64,000 nucleotides of DNA. Source: Annulohypoxylon bovei var. microspora (lineage: Eukaryota; Ascomycota; Sordariomycetes; Xylariales; Hypoxylaceae). The stretch is taken from contig MU405238.1 of assembly GCA_022836615.1 (NCBI GenBank), positions 248,001 through 312,000 of the forward strand, given 5' to 3'. Below are positions 34,015-45,502 of this stretch, piece by piece. Below the pieces are notes generated by a model, which saw nothing but the letters and a program-made list of their open reading frames with translations, ran no database searches and was not told the DNA's origin. The position numbers and the translations under genes are program-made. Positions within the stretch are counted from its first letter, which is position 1; each line of letters starts with the position of its first letter.

Positions 34015-37000
34015 TTATGCAAAGTAGCTCTTCCAGAGAACTCCCTCGAGATCCTCGAGTTGCTCGTGAGTGAAATACTATGACGTGTTAGCGTACTATC
34101 CGGCCAGTTTAAAGAAAGGCTGTTTTTTACCTTCTGATCAACTCCCCAGCTATCTTGTCTTGTCTTCTTGAATTCGGATAAGATTCCCTTTGTGGCCTTG
34201 CCAACTACGCCTGGATCGCTAGCTGCACGTCTCGCGAGGAGAGCTAAAACTTCTGGCATCCAACTTGGCGGTGGTGTTGCATACGGGAATGCTTCTACCA
34301 ATGATCCAAGCCCCAGCACGGCAGCGTGTCTTCTCACAATTTGCTGCGTGACATTGATTGGTGTTTCGGTGCCGGGCTGTCTCTTCTTTGGCATTGGATT
34401 TCGCGCCAGCTCCTTCTCGAAACGCGACTTCAAGGTTTCGATGAAAGGGTTCCGTACCGTAGCAGGGGAGCATCTAATCATGCCAGCTAGCGTTGCGCTG
34501 GCAACGGTTCGAACTTCAAGTTGGGGATCAGCTAGCATATCACTTACAGCGTCGAAGAGCAATTCTCGCTGCGGAGCGTCCATCAAGAATAGTCGTCGGA
34601 AATATATCACTTGCATGTTTACCAGTGCTCTAAGACGTTGGTGCCAACTTGTAGCAGTCTTCCCGAGGCGAATAAGAGCTGCGGTGAAAGGCTCGTCCTC
34701 GCCAGTGCGGAAAGGGATATTTGGTAAATGACGATAGACGTGGTAGGCTAAACGCATCAACTCCGGGTCTTCCTTGACATCCATCATGTGTAGAAGTTGA
34801 TCAATGAATGGATCTGGGAAGAAAGTAATGAGCTGGATGCATTCCTGCGACGAGAGAGTGCTATCTAGCCATATAAGGACAGTCTTCGATCCAGACGTGT
34901 ACGAGGATGGTGTCTGCTGTCCTGGTGTACGCTCATGGCGCCACACCTCGAGACGGTCAAATACACGTTTGATAGTAGCCGCGAACTCTTCAGTTGGCTT
35001 GTACGGTCGGATGCCGATGTTTGAGTCTGCCTTATTCTGCTCAAGTAGAGCAGTGACGTTCTCGAACGACTCGTGATATCGAGTTCTGTAGATAGTTGCT
35101 ATGACACGACCGATTGATTCGCGCACCGCCTTGTATGGATGGTCGATATGTGCTAGGAAGTCGTCTAGGATTGGCTTCTCGTGGCGATAGTGCCATCCAC
35201 AGTCAGTGATCAAGAACTCGAGAAGCTGCACCTTTGCGGACTCCTTGAAGGCGGCATTAGAATTCATGTCTAGGCGGAAAGAGCTTAGACGGCTGACAAG
35301 CTCGCTAGCACGACGAGGGTCCTTTGTATCGATGATGAAGTGGAGGCATGTGACCCAGTACGAGAAGTTATCGGGAGTTAAGTTATCTGCGAAAACATCG
35401 AGGATCATCGGTTGCGCGAAATTCCATACTTCTTCCTTCATGTCGACGGGGTCATATGTTGTGCCAACCATCAGAGCGCCCAGAATCTCCGCCGTAGCGC
35501 GGTGTTGATGTTTATCACTTCCATCCCCATATACTTCAGCGACCAGTTCTTTGACATCATCAAATTTGAGTTCAGTTTGCCCGTAGATCATGAGGTCAAA
35601 AACATGCATAAGTAAGACGACGTTTGTAGTCCTAAACCTGTCGGATGTCGAATCCCGCGGCTCTTGCTTCATATAATCGAAGCACTGAGAAAGCCACTCC
35701 TTCGTTATCAATTTACCGATTTGCTGTCGTGCCGCTCTCTCGACGTCATCGTATTCGTCGAACTTTCCCGGTTTTGCTTTGAAAGCATTAAATTGCTTAC
35801 CCCAGACTAACCATCCAGGATGATCTGTGTCGACGAAATACTCGGCACTCTCGGGGTGCTTAAAGCTTTCTAAGAAACCCTGCGTATACTCATCGTTGCC
35901 CGTCGAAACTGGGATAACAACCTTATTGATATCCCGTTCCTTCTCCTCGAGATAATCGGCATAGCTATGCCCATAAACAGCACGCTGATCGATCGCCGTG
36001 AAGATGTTCGAGAACGCGTTGAGATAGTTTGCCCTTAACCCAGGGTGAGGATCATTCGTACCCTTAACGATAAGTTCGATGAATTCGGGGGGCGCAATAT
36101 TCTCGAAGCGGAGACAGAGATTGGTTGTGAATATAGCACACCGACTTGCTGTCTTCCAGTGACACTCTTTTGCGAGTTCCGTTAACTCTAGACCCAAATC
36201 CGATTTCTTCTGCTCTACCTTCTTTCGACGTTCGGTGATAAAATCATGTCTTGTGTCGATGGCCCTTGAGCAATCTTCAGCAGGCTTGATTAAGTCTACA
36301 GTCTGGCTGTCTGTTATCACCATTAACTCAAACCGCTTGCCAAAGTCGATGAGTGGATAGATGGCTGTTGCCCCTAGGTTCTGGATTGAGGTTTTGTCAA
36401 TGTTTGCCGACTGGATGTATAATCGCATTAGATCGGGAGCAAATCTCCAATCTCTCATCAACGTCCTGAGCAAGCTTGTGAAGAGCAATGTATACATAGC
36501 CCCCTTGATCCGGTCATGATCGGTCTCATCAAGGGCTTTGCGGAATCTCTCCAAAATAACAGGAATGACGAGTGGACGGCCACCTATCAATGCTTTGAGT
36601 GATGCATCTTGCGCGCCCTGAGCTATCCGTCGCACATCTGCGTACGAAGAAACGGACGATTCTGCGAGGTCGAGTAGCAAGCGTTTATCTAGCTCGCTCT
36701 TTCTACGGATTGATGCGTTGTGCTTAACACGCTGCAATTGGTAGGCATCGGCTCGCTTGACGAGTAGCGGCCGAGGGTACGGTTTTCGTAGCCCACTGAT
36801 CTTGAAGGGGGCAATGTCTGCTCTATAAAGTCGAACTAGTCGGTCTAATGGATGTGCCGATCGCTCAAAACCCACGTCTGTAATCCAGGTACGATAGGTG
36901 TTGTATAATGCCGTGAAACAAGAAACATCATCTTCCTGATGGTCGTTGAGGAAGGAATGTGTCTGGGAGAGTAGCCTTCCTATATCCTCTCGAAGATCAT

Positions 37001-39938
37001 GGATCCGGTTATAGAGTGGGCTGTCGGGAGTGAGTAAATAGCCGCTCGGATACTTAAATTGTGGCTTTGTCTCGTCGTCTTCTCCAACCTCAGCTAGCGG
37101 GTTCTCGCTGTCATCATCGTCATCAGCCATAGTCTCGTCCTCTTGGTTATCAATATTCCCATTGCCGTTGACGTGTCCTGTCGGCTCACCAGACGCTCGT
37201 TTTGGATCAAACAGGGCTGCAAGGCCGGAGATGACCAACCGCAGCTGGGACAACTGACGAGTGACCTCATCCGACCACTCCTTATTCTTTCCTTTTCGGC
37301 TTACAGGAGGACTATCGCTAATGAATGACTCCAGGCGTTTCATAGCGCCTACAGCTTGAGACTCAAATAATTCGACCGCGAACTGAATCTCTTCCTGCAA
37401 GGGTCGATGCCATCGAATCGTTAAATCCGCTGGTGATGTCGTTTTACCCCAGTCATCGACGTCCAAGCCGCGCTGTACGACCTTGGGTTCGTATAACGAA
37501 GTGTCTATGGGATACGTATGCGTGAGATTGAGTAGCAGGTGGTGAATATAGTTACTAATGTGGATAGTAGGGAGGCCTCTGCATTTTTCTTGCATGTACT
37601 CTGCGATTTCAAAGAGATCTTTCTTGTACTTAAGCACCTCGCTACCGACATGAACAACGCACATGCTCAAAATACTCACGTGCCAAACAAGAGCCCTGTC
37701 CCGAGGAAGAACTTCAGTGCCGCTGCTCCGATCAGACGCGGCACCGTTGTAGTCAATTTCGTTGCGAATGTTGGCAATCAACACCGGAATAAAAACCTTA
37801 AGCGTTTTCTCCGGATTCACCTTACACAACGCGTTGCAGATCCAAGCCATAGCATCGCGAGCTTGGTGGACAACATGGCTAGAAACGAAGGATGAGAGCT
37901 TCTCTAGGGCGATATCAAAGAGCTCAGGCGATAGGGAGGCAAACATCGGAGTCAAGGCAGCCGGCAACGTATTGATGATGTTATCCTCGGGAGACCCAGA
38001 ACGTACTTGAGCCGCGTCGGGAAGGTTCTCCAACAAGGTGAACACCTTCCCAAGCAGTGCAATGATGAATTCACCAAAGCCCGCGGTCGAGGAGCGAACT
38101 ATGTCCGCTTCATCTTCGTCGGTGAGCTCGTTTTTGTAATCGATCTTGACGTCTTGACCTTCGCGTTCCATGCGCTCCATTTCCCCTTGAACCCATTGCA
38201 TAGCCAGGCTAGTGTCATGGACTGTATTGTCCTCCTTTGCTAAAGTCACAAATGGAATACTATACGCAACACTTTGAATAAAGTTCAATGTATACTGAGT
38301 TTTGTTCAGATCATTAGCATCGATACCAGGTAAAGCTAATGCTAATAAAGCGGTGATGTGGCATCTGAATCCCTTCTGGCGTGACATGATATTGGCAATC
38401 ATGTTAAGACCACAGAGACTGGATGTAGTCCGATGAACTTCGACTAAGCCCTGCAAACTCGGGTAGAACCGCTGGAGCGCACCAGGCAGAATCAAATCGG
38501 GTTCAAGATAGGTAAGATTCTGAAGGGAGTTGAAGTACAAGCTTGTGATGCTAGAACTCTTTCCAAAAAGTCCCATGAAAGTGACTTCTCGCAGACTTAA
38601 GACAAATCGGCGCTTTAGAGCGTCGTTGATCCTGCGTTCGGCGGGGGTATCCTGCTCTTCATTCTGCTCTCTGTTCCAACGGGATACGAATAGCTCGGAT
38701 AGATAATATGTCAGCTGTGCCAACATCTTGGTCCACGAGCCTTGGTTCGACGGATGGAAGAAGGTGTCAACCGACTCCATTAGTCCCTCTAGGCTGTCCA
38801 GGATTGAATTGCTCTTGTCGAGGCAAAGGGGAGACAGGGAGGATATAACCCAGCGAGCGATGATGTACGGTATCGGATGCTTCTTCTTATCCTTCTCAAG
38901 GAACATGCCCATCCCAGCCGAATAATCGAGCGAGGTATATGGGGAATTGGCCTGGCCAACAGGAATCTCGGTCAGACGAAGAATCGAAGTAAAGATCAGG
39001 TCAGACTGTTCCCGTGTGAAGACACCATGCTCATTGAAAGGTACGTGTCGACATGTTAGGTAATCTTTGGCAATTCTGGAGAATATATCGATGAATGCAT
39101 TATCCACAACCTTGGAGCGGGTCATCAGCGACCAAAGATGGAAGAAGGTAGGTATAAAATCCGATGGTTGAGACTGCAACTCCGTAGGAGGGGCCGGAGT
39201 AGTAGGCATTAGGATATTCAAGATGCCGATGACAATGTAGGCATTTTGGATATCCGAGGTACTGAAAAAGGGTAGAATCTCCTCTAGCATGGCACGGCGC
39301 TCCCTGGGATCGAAATACAACTGCGAATATAGACACAACTTCCTAAGATGCTTAACCCCTCGTCTCCTAGATGAGTGGTGCGCGGCTGCTTCGCCAGGTA
39401 GCACCAGCGCCTTCAGTTCTTTCCACAGCGGTCTCCAGTCGAGAATTAAGTCATCCTCAGGTTTAAGGGCTTGCTTTCTCCTAATAAGCGTCACCACCAT
39501 TTTGGAAAACCGATCGGCAGAATTGTTGTCTAGGCCAGGGGCCAAGGAGAGGTGGAAGTACAACTTGACGAGCCTGGCGCGTAGCTCGCGAGGCATGTCG
39601 AACTTCAATGAAAGCCATCCCTGAAGCTGGCGCGTCCAGTGGAGGGCGCCAGGAGAGAAGTCTTCAGCTTTGATAGCTATATAGAGTTGCTTCAATATTC
39701 CTTCTAAGGCGGTATCACGTTCAGCGTCATCCTCGACGGGATATGGCAATAATTGGAAGTATGCAAAGGTTCGAGGTCGATATCGTTTATTGTCATCGGC
39801 ATCGAGTGAAGTAGGAGGTGGCAAACCGGGAGAAGTTGCTCTCGAGATTGTGTCGCCTGCGACGTAGGTGTTTAGAAATTGCGATGAGGCGGCGGCAGAG
39901 AAGGCTGCGATAGATGCAGGATCGAGAGCCTCATCCAT
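34015..39938 (-). CDS. blm10: Proteasome activator Blm10/PA200
   Basis: Two exons: 39938-34131 (1936 codons) and 34077-34015. They are joined over a 53-nt intron (donor GTAAAA, branch GCTAAC, acceptor CATAG) and encode 1956 residues. Reading through the intron gives an unrelated 40-residue tail. Splicing gives YFTHEQLEDLEGVLWKSYFA, whose final YFA is the HbYX-type motif by which Blm10/PA200 docks on the alpha ring of the 20S proteasome. The N-terminus (FAYFQLLPYPVEDD, ALHWTRQLQGWLSLKFDMP) and the C-terminal HEAT-like region (RRHAAVLGLGSLVEAFPYAT, PPSWMPEVLALLARRAASD, FKKTRQDSW) are typical of the family. Length is close to the usual 1850-2150. An acidic stretch (ETMADDDDDSENPLAEVGEDDE) lies in an insertion near the middle. 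The protein acts in nucleus and cytosol in ubiquitin-independent degradation and core-particle assembly. Confidence 0.96.
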
Positions 39939-42212
39939 AGCTGCGGAGATATGGTAGGTATTATCTAGTTCCTTGTTTTGGCTCAGCCCTGTGTTATCAA
40001 AACCGAGTTATTTCTGGGGCAAGATTTACTATGATGATTGTGACACAACCCCTGTTGTTTTTCTTGTTTAATTTAGAGATCCGAGCTTTGTTGTCGATGT
40101 CTCTTTTTCTATCTTGCACATGCACACCGTTAAAGATGGTAGTTGACTGTGCGCCCGTTGTAGTTTGATGGTGGCGTTCTGGTCTCCTGGTCTCGTGCAG
40201 CAGCTAGGAATAGGCTGGAGTAATGTGCACGCTGACATGTCGCAGCTCTCGGAGCTTCTTTAGCTGCTGCTAGCTGCTCTTGGGGTTTTGGACTTTTGAG
40301 CTACTCGAAAACGGGGAACGATCTACTCCCTCTACTCGATGCACCGCCCTCCGCACACTACACCGATGCACACCCCTCAGTGTGCGACCTTTTCTTCGCT
40401 GGCCTCGTTGCTAGCGCGAGATGGTAGAATTGTTTACGGTGTAGACGAAAGATGGAGGACGAAAGATGAAAGATGAAAGTCGAGATATTACCAAACGGGC
40501 AGAAATATCTAGCTGACTCCGTCGATAAATGATGCAAGTATTTTCAAAAGAAGTTTATGTTCAAGTGTTGAGGTTTACGTTGACTGGGATGAAAGATGTC
40601 AAGTAATAACTTTTGGGTCCAAATGTCATTTCCAGGTGGGGGAGAGTACGAAGTAGGTAGTAGGTAGTGAAAGTCAATTAGGCCAGTCAGTCTTGCGCTT
40701 CCTTTTGTTCTGTTGGTGCCCAGAGGCAGAAATAGAGATACGTAATAGGGCTAATCCACCTATAATGATTAGTACAAGATGTACAGTAGGTAACCGCAAA
40801 CTTTCCGTGGCAAGCAACTACGAATCACTATAGCAGCCTACAGTTCGTTCGCTGTCTCGTACCTTCTTCCGTCAATTTTATAATGCTTTAAGAGGCCAAG
40901 TCCATTTCTTCCCTTCAAACCTTTTATCCTATCCACGCCGTAGGAATCAACACCGAGTTAAGAAATATCATATCATAATCCCTGCCGAGCTCCCTTAGGA
41001 CGGATATCATTGGTACTGTATTGTACTATTCTCGAAGCCTTGCATCCAACATCCAACATGCAGCATGGGATAGCTTCGAATTATTCTACTAAGGTATCAC
41101 AAAGCACATGTTGGTGATCAGTCAGTTGTGCCTTAGGTACAGATCCGGATGTCAAAACCCAAATAGAACGGACAAGGAAATGCATGCAGCCGCGAATCAT
41201 CAACGGTTCCTTTCATGAGAGTGAAAATACTTGCATGGTTGGAAAAACCATCAAACTCATAGGTTCAGCTCCTATGATTGCGAGCTATCATAGGCTACTA
41301 CTGCACGACGTCATGCACATAATCAGACGGATATTGCGGACGTGGGCTTGGAAACGAACCCGATTTGACGGGTACAACTCCCGTGAATTGCCCAACCCTT
41401 GCCCCAGTTAGCCACATCGCTCTCTTGGAGACACCATCGATCAAAAGGCACTTTGCTAAATTTTGATAGATGCTAGCTAACAATTCTACCCGGTTTACCT
41501 GCATCTACTAGGTATATTATAATCTGTCTCGGGTGAGTGCTTGAAAATTTCTTGTAACTTTTCTTAAGAGTTTCGCTGACAGCATATCAAGATGCTCACA
41601 TGACCTTCCTTTTCCTTATGTCAGGGGTAGTCATATACAGCTAAGGGCTGAGCTGGTTCTGGTGTTTTCGTAGGAAAGGGGTTGTTACTTTTCTTCTTTC
41701 TCCCCCTTCCATATTCCCACTTCACCAAACCACTATCAAACCTCATCGGCCTAACAATGACTTACGCAGGGGTGAGTTGCCATAAGGTATAGTTAGGTAG
41801 TCAGGGTCACGCAGCTCCATGACGTGATACCAATTGTTCCTGAAAGGCATCAATGCATGTGTGTACCGATATGGCGGTATACGTATACTTATTCGCCTGC
41901 TACACTGAGATCCCCACAGCCGGTAAGGAGAAACTCCATAATCGGCTTGATGTTACGGAGTATTCGGATAAGGGAACATACTCGAGACCAATCCTATCGC
42001 AAAGGATCACCATCTCGTGCCTGCACAGCTTCCGCTTCCGTCGTATTAGAAGATACTATGGGGAGGAATCGCAATGAAAGACGTATCTGGATAAGCAGAA
42101 GTTACTTTTTAGGGCTGGATAGATTGTCTATTGGTGCTCACTTTAGAACTACCGACTCGCTTATCCTCGTTGCATATGTTAGGTTGCCCAATATGTCGTT
42201 AAATATATACAT
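39939..42212. other. Intergenic between blm10 and the MFS gene
   Basis: About 2.3 kb without a supported gene. The first kilobase is the likely blm10 promoter, with short direct repeats of GATGAAA type at 40450-40482. Two hairpins shaped like tRNA T arms lie at 41258-41276 and 41368-41384 (see findings). Confidence 0.45.
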
Positions 42213-43924
42213 TCACTCCTTCTTCTTATCCATCCTGGGCAATGCGATCCAGAACATTAAGATGACACCAAGAAGGGCGAGGATAATAGGCTGCAATACC
42301 TGCACGCCCTTAGCTTGAGCGATGGCTCCGACGGCAAAGGGCAAGACTGCCGCACCGCTGCCCCCAAATGCTGCGGCAAACCCGATAGCTCCGACGTGAA
42401 GGTGTCGCGGGAGCAATTTTGACATGGCGACGATGGCAGCCGGGAATAGGGGCCCGATGAAGAAACCCTGGAGTCCTACAGCGACCGCGGACACGTAGAA
42501 CTGAGGGACTAGCCAGAATAATAACTCCAGTCCCATCGTCAACGGAAGATAAATCTATTGTCCCGCTAGTTAGTACGTGAAACATATTTGGGAACATGTA
42601 AAAGAACCAGGTAACAATTGAGATGGATACCTATGGAAACACTTGCCGTGATTGCCAGTTTCTCTCCTATCTTTGGTGTGATGAACCCCAAAACGAAACG
42701 CCCGATCGTCAAGCCAAGCCAGAACCCAGTAGCCGTCATACCGCTAGCAAATGGCGCTCCCTTCCTCACTTGAATCATAAATTCGACGATCCACCCGCCG
42801 AGAGCAACTTCGAGACCGACGTAGCCAAGCAAGAAAAGGGCACAAAGCCAGGTGACACGAGCTGCAGGGTTCTTAAGAAGAGCCTCTCTGAGAGTACCCT
42901 TGGATGAGTTGGAGTGCTTCGCTAGAGATTCTCTGTACTCACGGCCAGTTGCTGTCCAAAAACAAGTGACCGATACGACCACTTCGACCGCAGCCATCCC
43001 AATCTAATCTAGTTAGCTACCTGTTTCCCTTTATGGATACAACCAACTCACCATGAGATAGTAAAAAGTATACCACGGCAAGTTTGCCTTGGTGATCATA
43101 GTCGTGGCAATGAGCGGGCTAAGAACGGCACCAGCTCCATAGAGGCCATGGAGGATGCCAAGCATCTCATTCGCCCGTGCCATGTTGCCGATCCACGCAT
43201 TCCAACCAGCATCGCATATGCCATTGCCAAAACCAGCCAACATAAATGCAATCACTAAGACCGGATATGGGGGATGGACGGCGATGATCAGGTAGGATAA
43301 CAGATGGCATCCCGAGCAGAGGAAGGCGACACCCCTCTGACCCAACTTGAGGTGGATGACATTGTTCATGAACGCTGCCGCCGTATATCCTACGAAAGGC
43401 GAAAGGAAAATTAGCGAAACGACGACATACGTGAGGTTATAATGTGCTTGGATCTGCGCCCCAATGTTAGCCTGCCACTCCCCCAGGATCAAATTTATCT
43501 ATATGATACTTATAGAACCATCGTACATATGGAATAAGAGGCTAGTCATGGGTTGTTAGCAAGGCCGTTCATGTGTAGGTAGCTACCTACGGGTTCTTGG
43601 ATGAATACTTACACCATAAGCAGCATCATTTGCGCCCATGACAATAAAAGACCAAAAGCAAGAAGCAACACGCGGAATGTTTTTTCGAGGATAATTCCAT
43701 CTTTGCACAACCTCGGCCACCATATTAGGGGGTGGGAGCGAGCTTGTATCCTGATCTATAATAGCACGACCGTGTCTGCTGCTCGCCTGGCGACTCAGTC
43801 TATGGGCTGACGTCTCATCTTTGGTATCCTGATTCGGAAACGGCGAGGATAAGTAGACTGGTTCTGGCTCCAGCTCCATAACCGAAGTCGAGGAGCTGCC
43901 ATTCTGTTGTACACGCACGGCCAT
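42213..43924 (-). CDS. MFS transporter (12-TM, Bsc6-like group)
   Basis: Four exons are proposed, 43924-43613, 43498-43052, 43003-42641 and 42554-42213, for 487 residues. Joins are supported by frame continuity: ANDAAYG to INLILGEWQ, TFYYLM to IGMAAVEVVV, and KLAITAS to IYLPLTMGLELLFWL. The second intron is GTGAGT...AACTAGATTAG. The third has a clear ACTAAC branch and CAATAG acceptor, but its donor (GTTTCC) is weak and may be misplaced by a few bases. The first 95 residues are a polar cytosolic tail, followed by hydrophobic helices. MFS hallmarks include GNGICDAGWNAWIG, GLYGAGAVLSPLIAT, GLTIGRFVLGFITPKIGEK and QGFFIGPLFPAAIVA. The last is typical of the fungal Bsc6-like subfamily. Substrate is unknown. 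The start at MAVRVQQ is chosen over an upstream TTG. Confidence 0.88.
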
Positions 43925-45502
43925 TGGTAGCAGGACGTCCGGCTCCGTCTTTTCACCTAGAAACTTCAAATGTTGTCTAGAGAAGTACGTAGTCTTCTAA
44001 CCGAGCTAAATTGGAGATGAAGAGGGTATACAATCCCTAGAACAGAAATGAAGATACGTTACGCCTCCGCCGTCACCTACTTATATACACCGACAGAGAA
44101 ATCTTTGGTACAAGATCCGACCCTGGGGCAAAAGCCAAGACGGGGAAGCTCCAGAATAGTATCGGTAGAACATCGGCTTCTCCGCTTCGTGCAGACATGT
44201 AATACCTACAATGTAGTATAGCAACATTGAAGGTTTGAGCTATCTATATTTTTAAAGTCGTCATGGTGATAGCTGTGTGGGAAACCCCCCGAACGGGAAG
44301 CTCCGCCACCGGCACGCATTCTCGACGATCTGACCGGGATCGGCCATCTGACGAACTCCACAATTGTATATATTATTTCTCGGACCGTGCATCCCTCTAA
44401 ACGCCCTCTTCATACACACCGTCTACGCGGAAGACGCATATCGGAGTTTCCAATCTAGATGATTCGTTTGTCAGTAAGATGATGAAGGGGAATTCTATGC
44501 AATGTTTCTCTTTTTCTTTTCTTGCCTAAATACCTCCTTGACTCCCTCGGCACTTGATAATAGCTAAATGCTCATACTACAGGAGAGAATAGGAACCAAT
44601 TCTATCATTCTCCTTTAGCTAGGCTAATCATGAGAGACGTTAAGATGATGCCGGCGAGTGGTGGCTGATTCAACATAGGTGCCTTTATTTATATATATAG
44701 GTGAGAATTTAGATGCATGTGATTTCCAAAAATTGAGCGATATGTGACTATTTGTTCAAGCCGTCTCGGGCGTAACACCAGCATCCACACTTCCACATAT
44801 AGATACTCGGCGCCGAACATTACGGTGTCACATGTGTCGATCTCGGCAATCCGAACATGCGTATCCGAGCGCTAGCTTCGGTGGTACTCGCATCATACCG
44901 AAATGCAAGCCTCTAGCTATTGGCGTCTTCCGGATGCATTAATGCCTAACTTCTAACGTCACGAAAGTACTTACATTTGTATTATACCTGTCTGAGGTGA
45001 AGGGCTGTTACAGATGTCTTCCTCGAGTTACAACTATCACCATTGGAATCCATTTCAAAGTATTTAGGAGGTAGTGATAATAAGTGTTCTTTCTATTAAA
45101 ACTATGTTATCATCTGAGCTAGCGACCCTTTTGATGCTGCTCATAACAAGCCGTTTCTTTTCTTCTGGGCGAATATGAATATTCCGATATTGGGCAATAG
45201 CGATCCCTCCGAAGGGGTTTGGTTCGCGTTCAGCCACCATATATCTGAGCCTCTTGCTCCAAGCCTTGAAGTTCCTGGGGTTCTAGTTCGCGAACTAAAT
45301 TTAACCCTCTTCGATAGGTGTAATTGTAATAACCCAAGATGCGATTTTCCCATCCAATTCCTATGCCTAAACATCCCCAATGCCGTAACTCCGATCTATG
45401 CGAGTATATGATACAAGTTTTCGTTTTCACATCCACAATCACAGGCAATCTGGCCAAGAGTACCAAGTTCGCTGCTCACTAGCAGAGGCGTAGCCGGCAG
45501 TC
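43925..45502. other. Intergenic, promoter region of the MFS gene
   Basis: No coding frame is supported. Short frames at 45141-45466 on both strands mirror each other and show no domain. The interval includes the 3' UTR of the following minus-strand gene. Confidence 0.45.
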
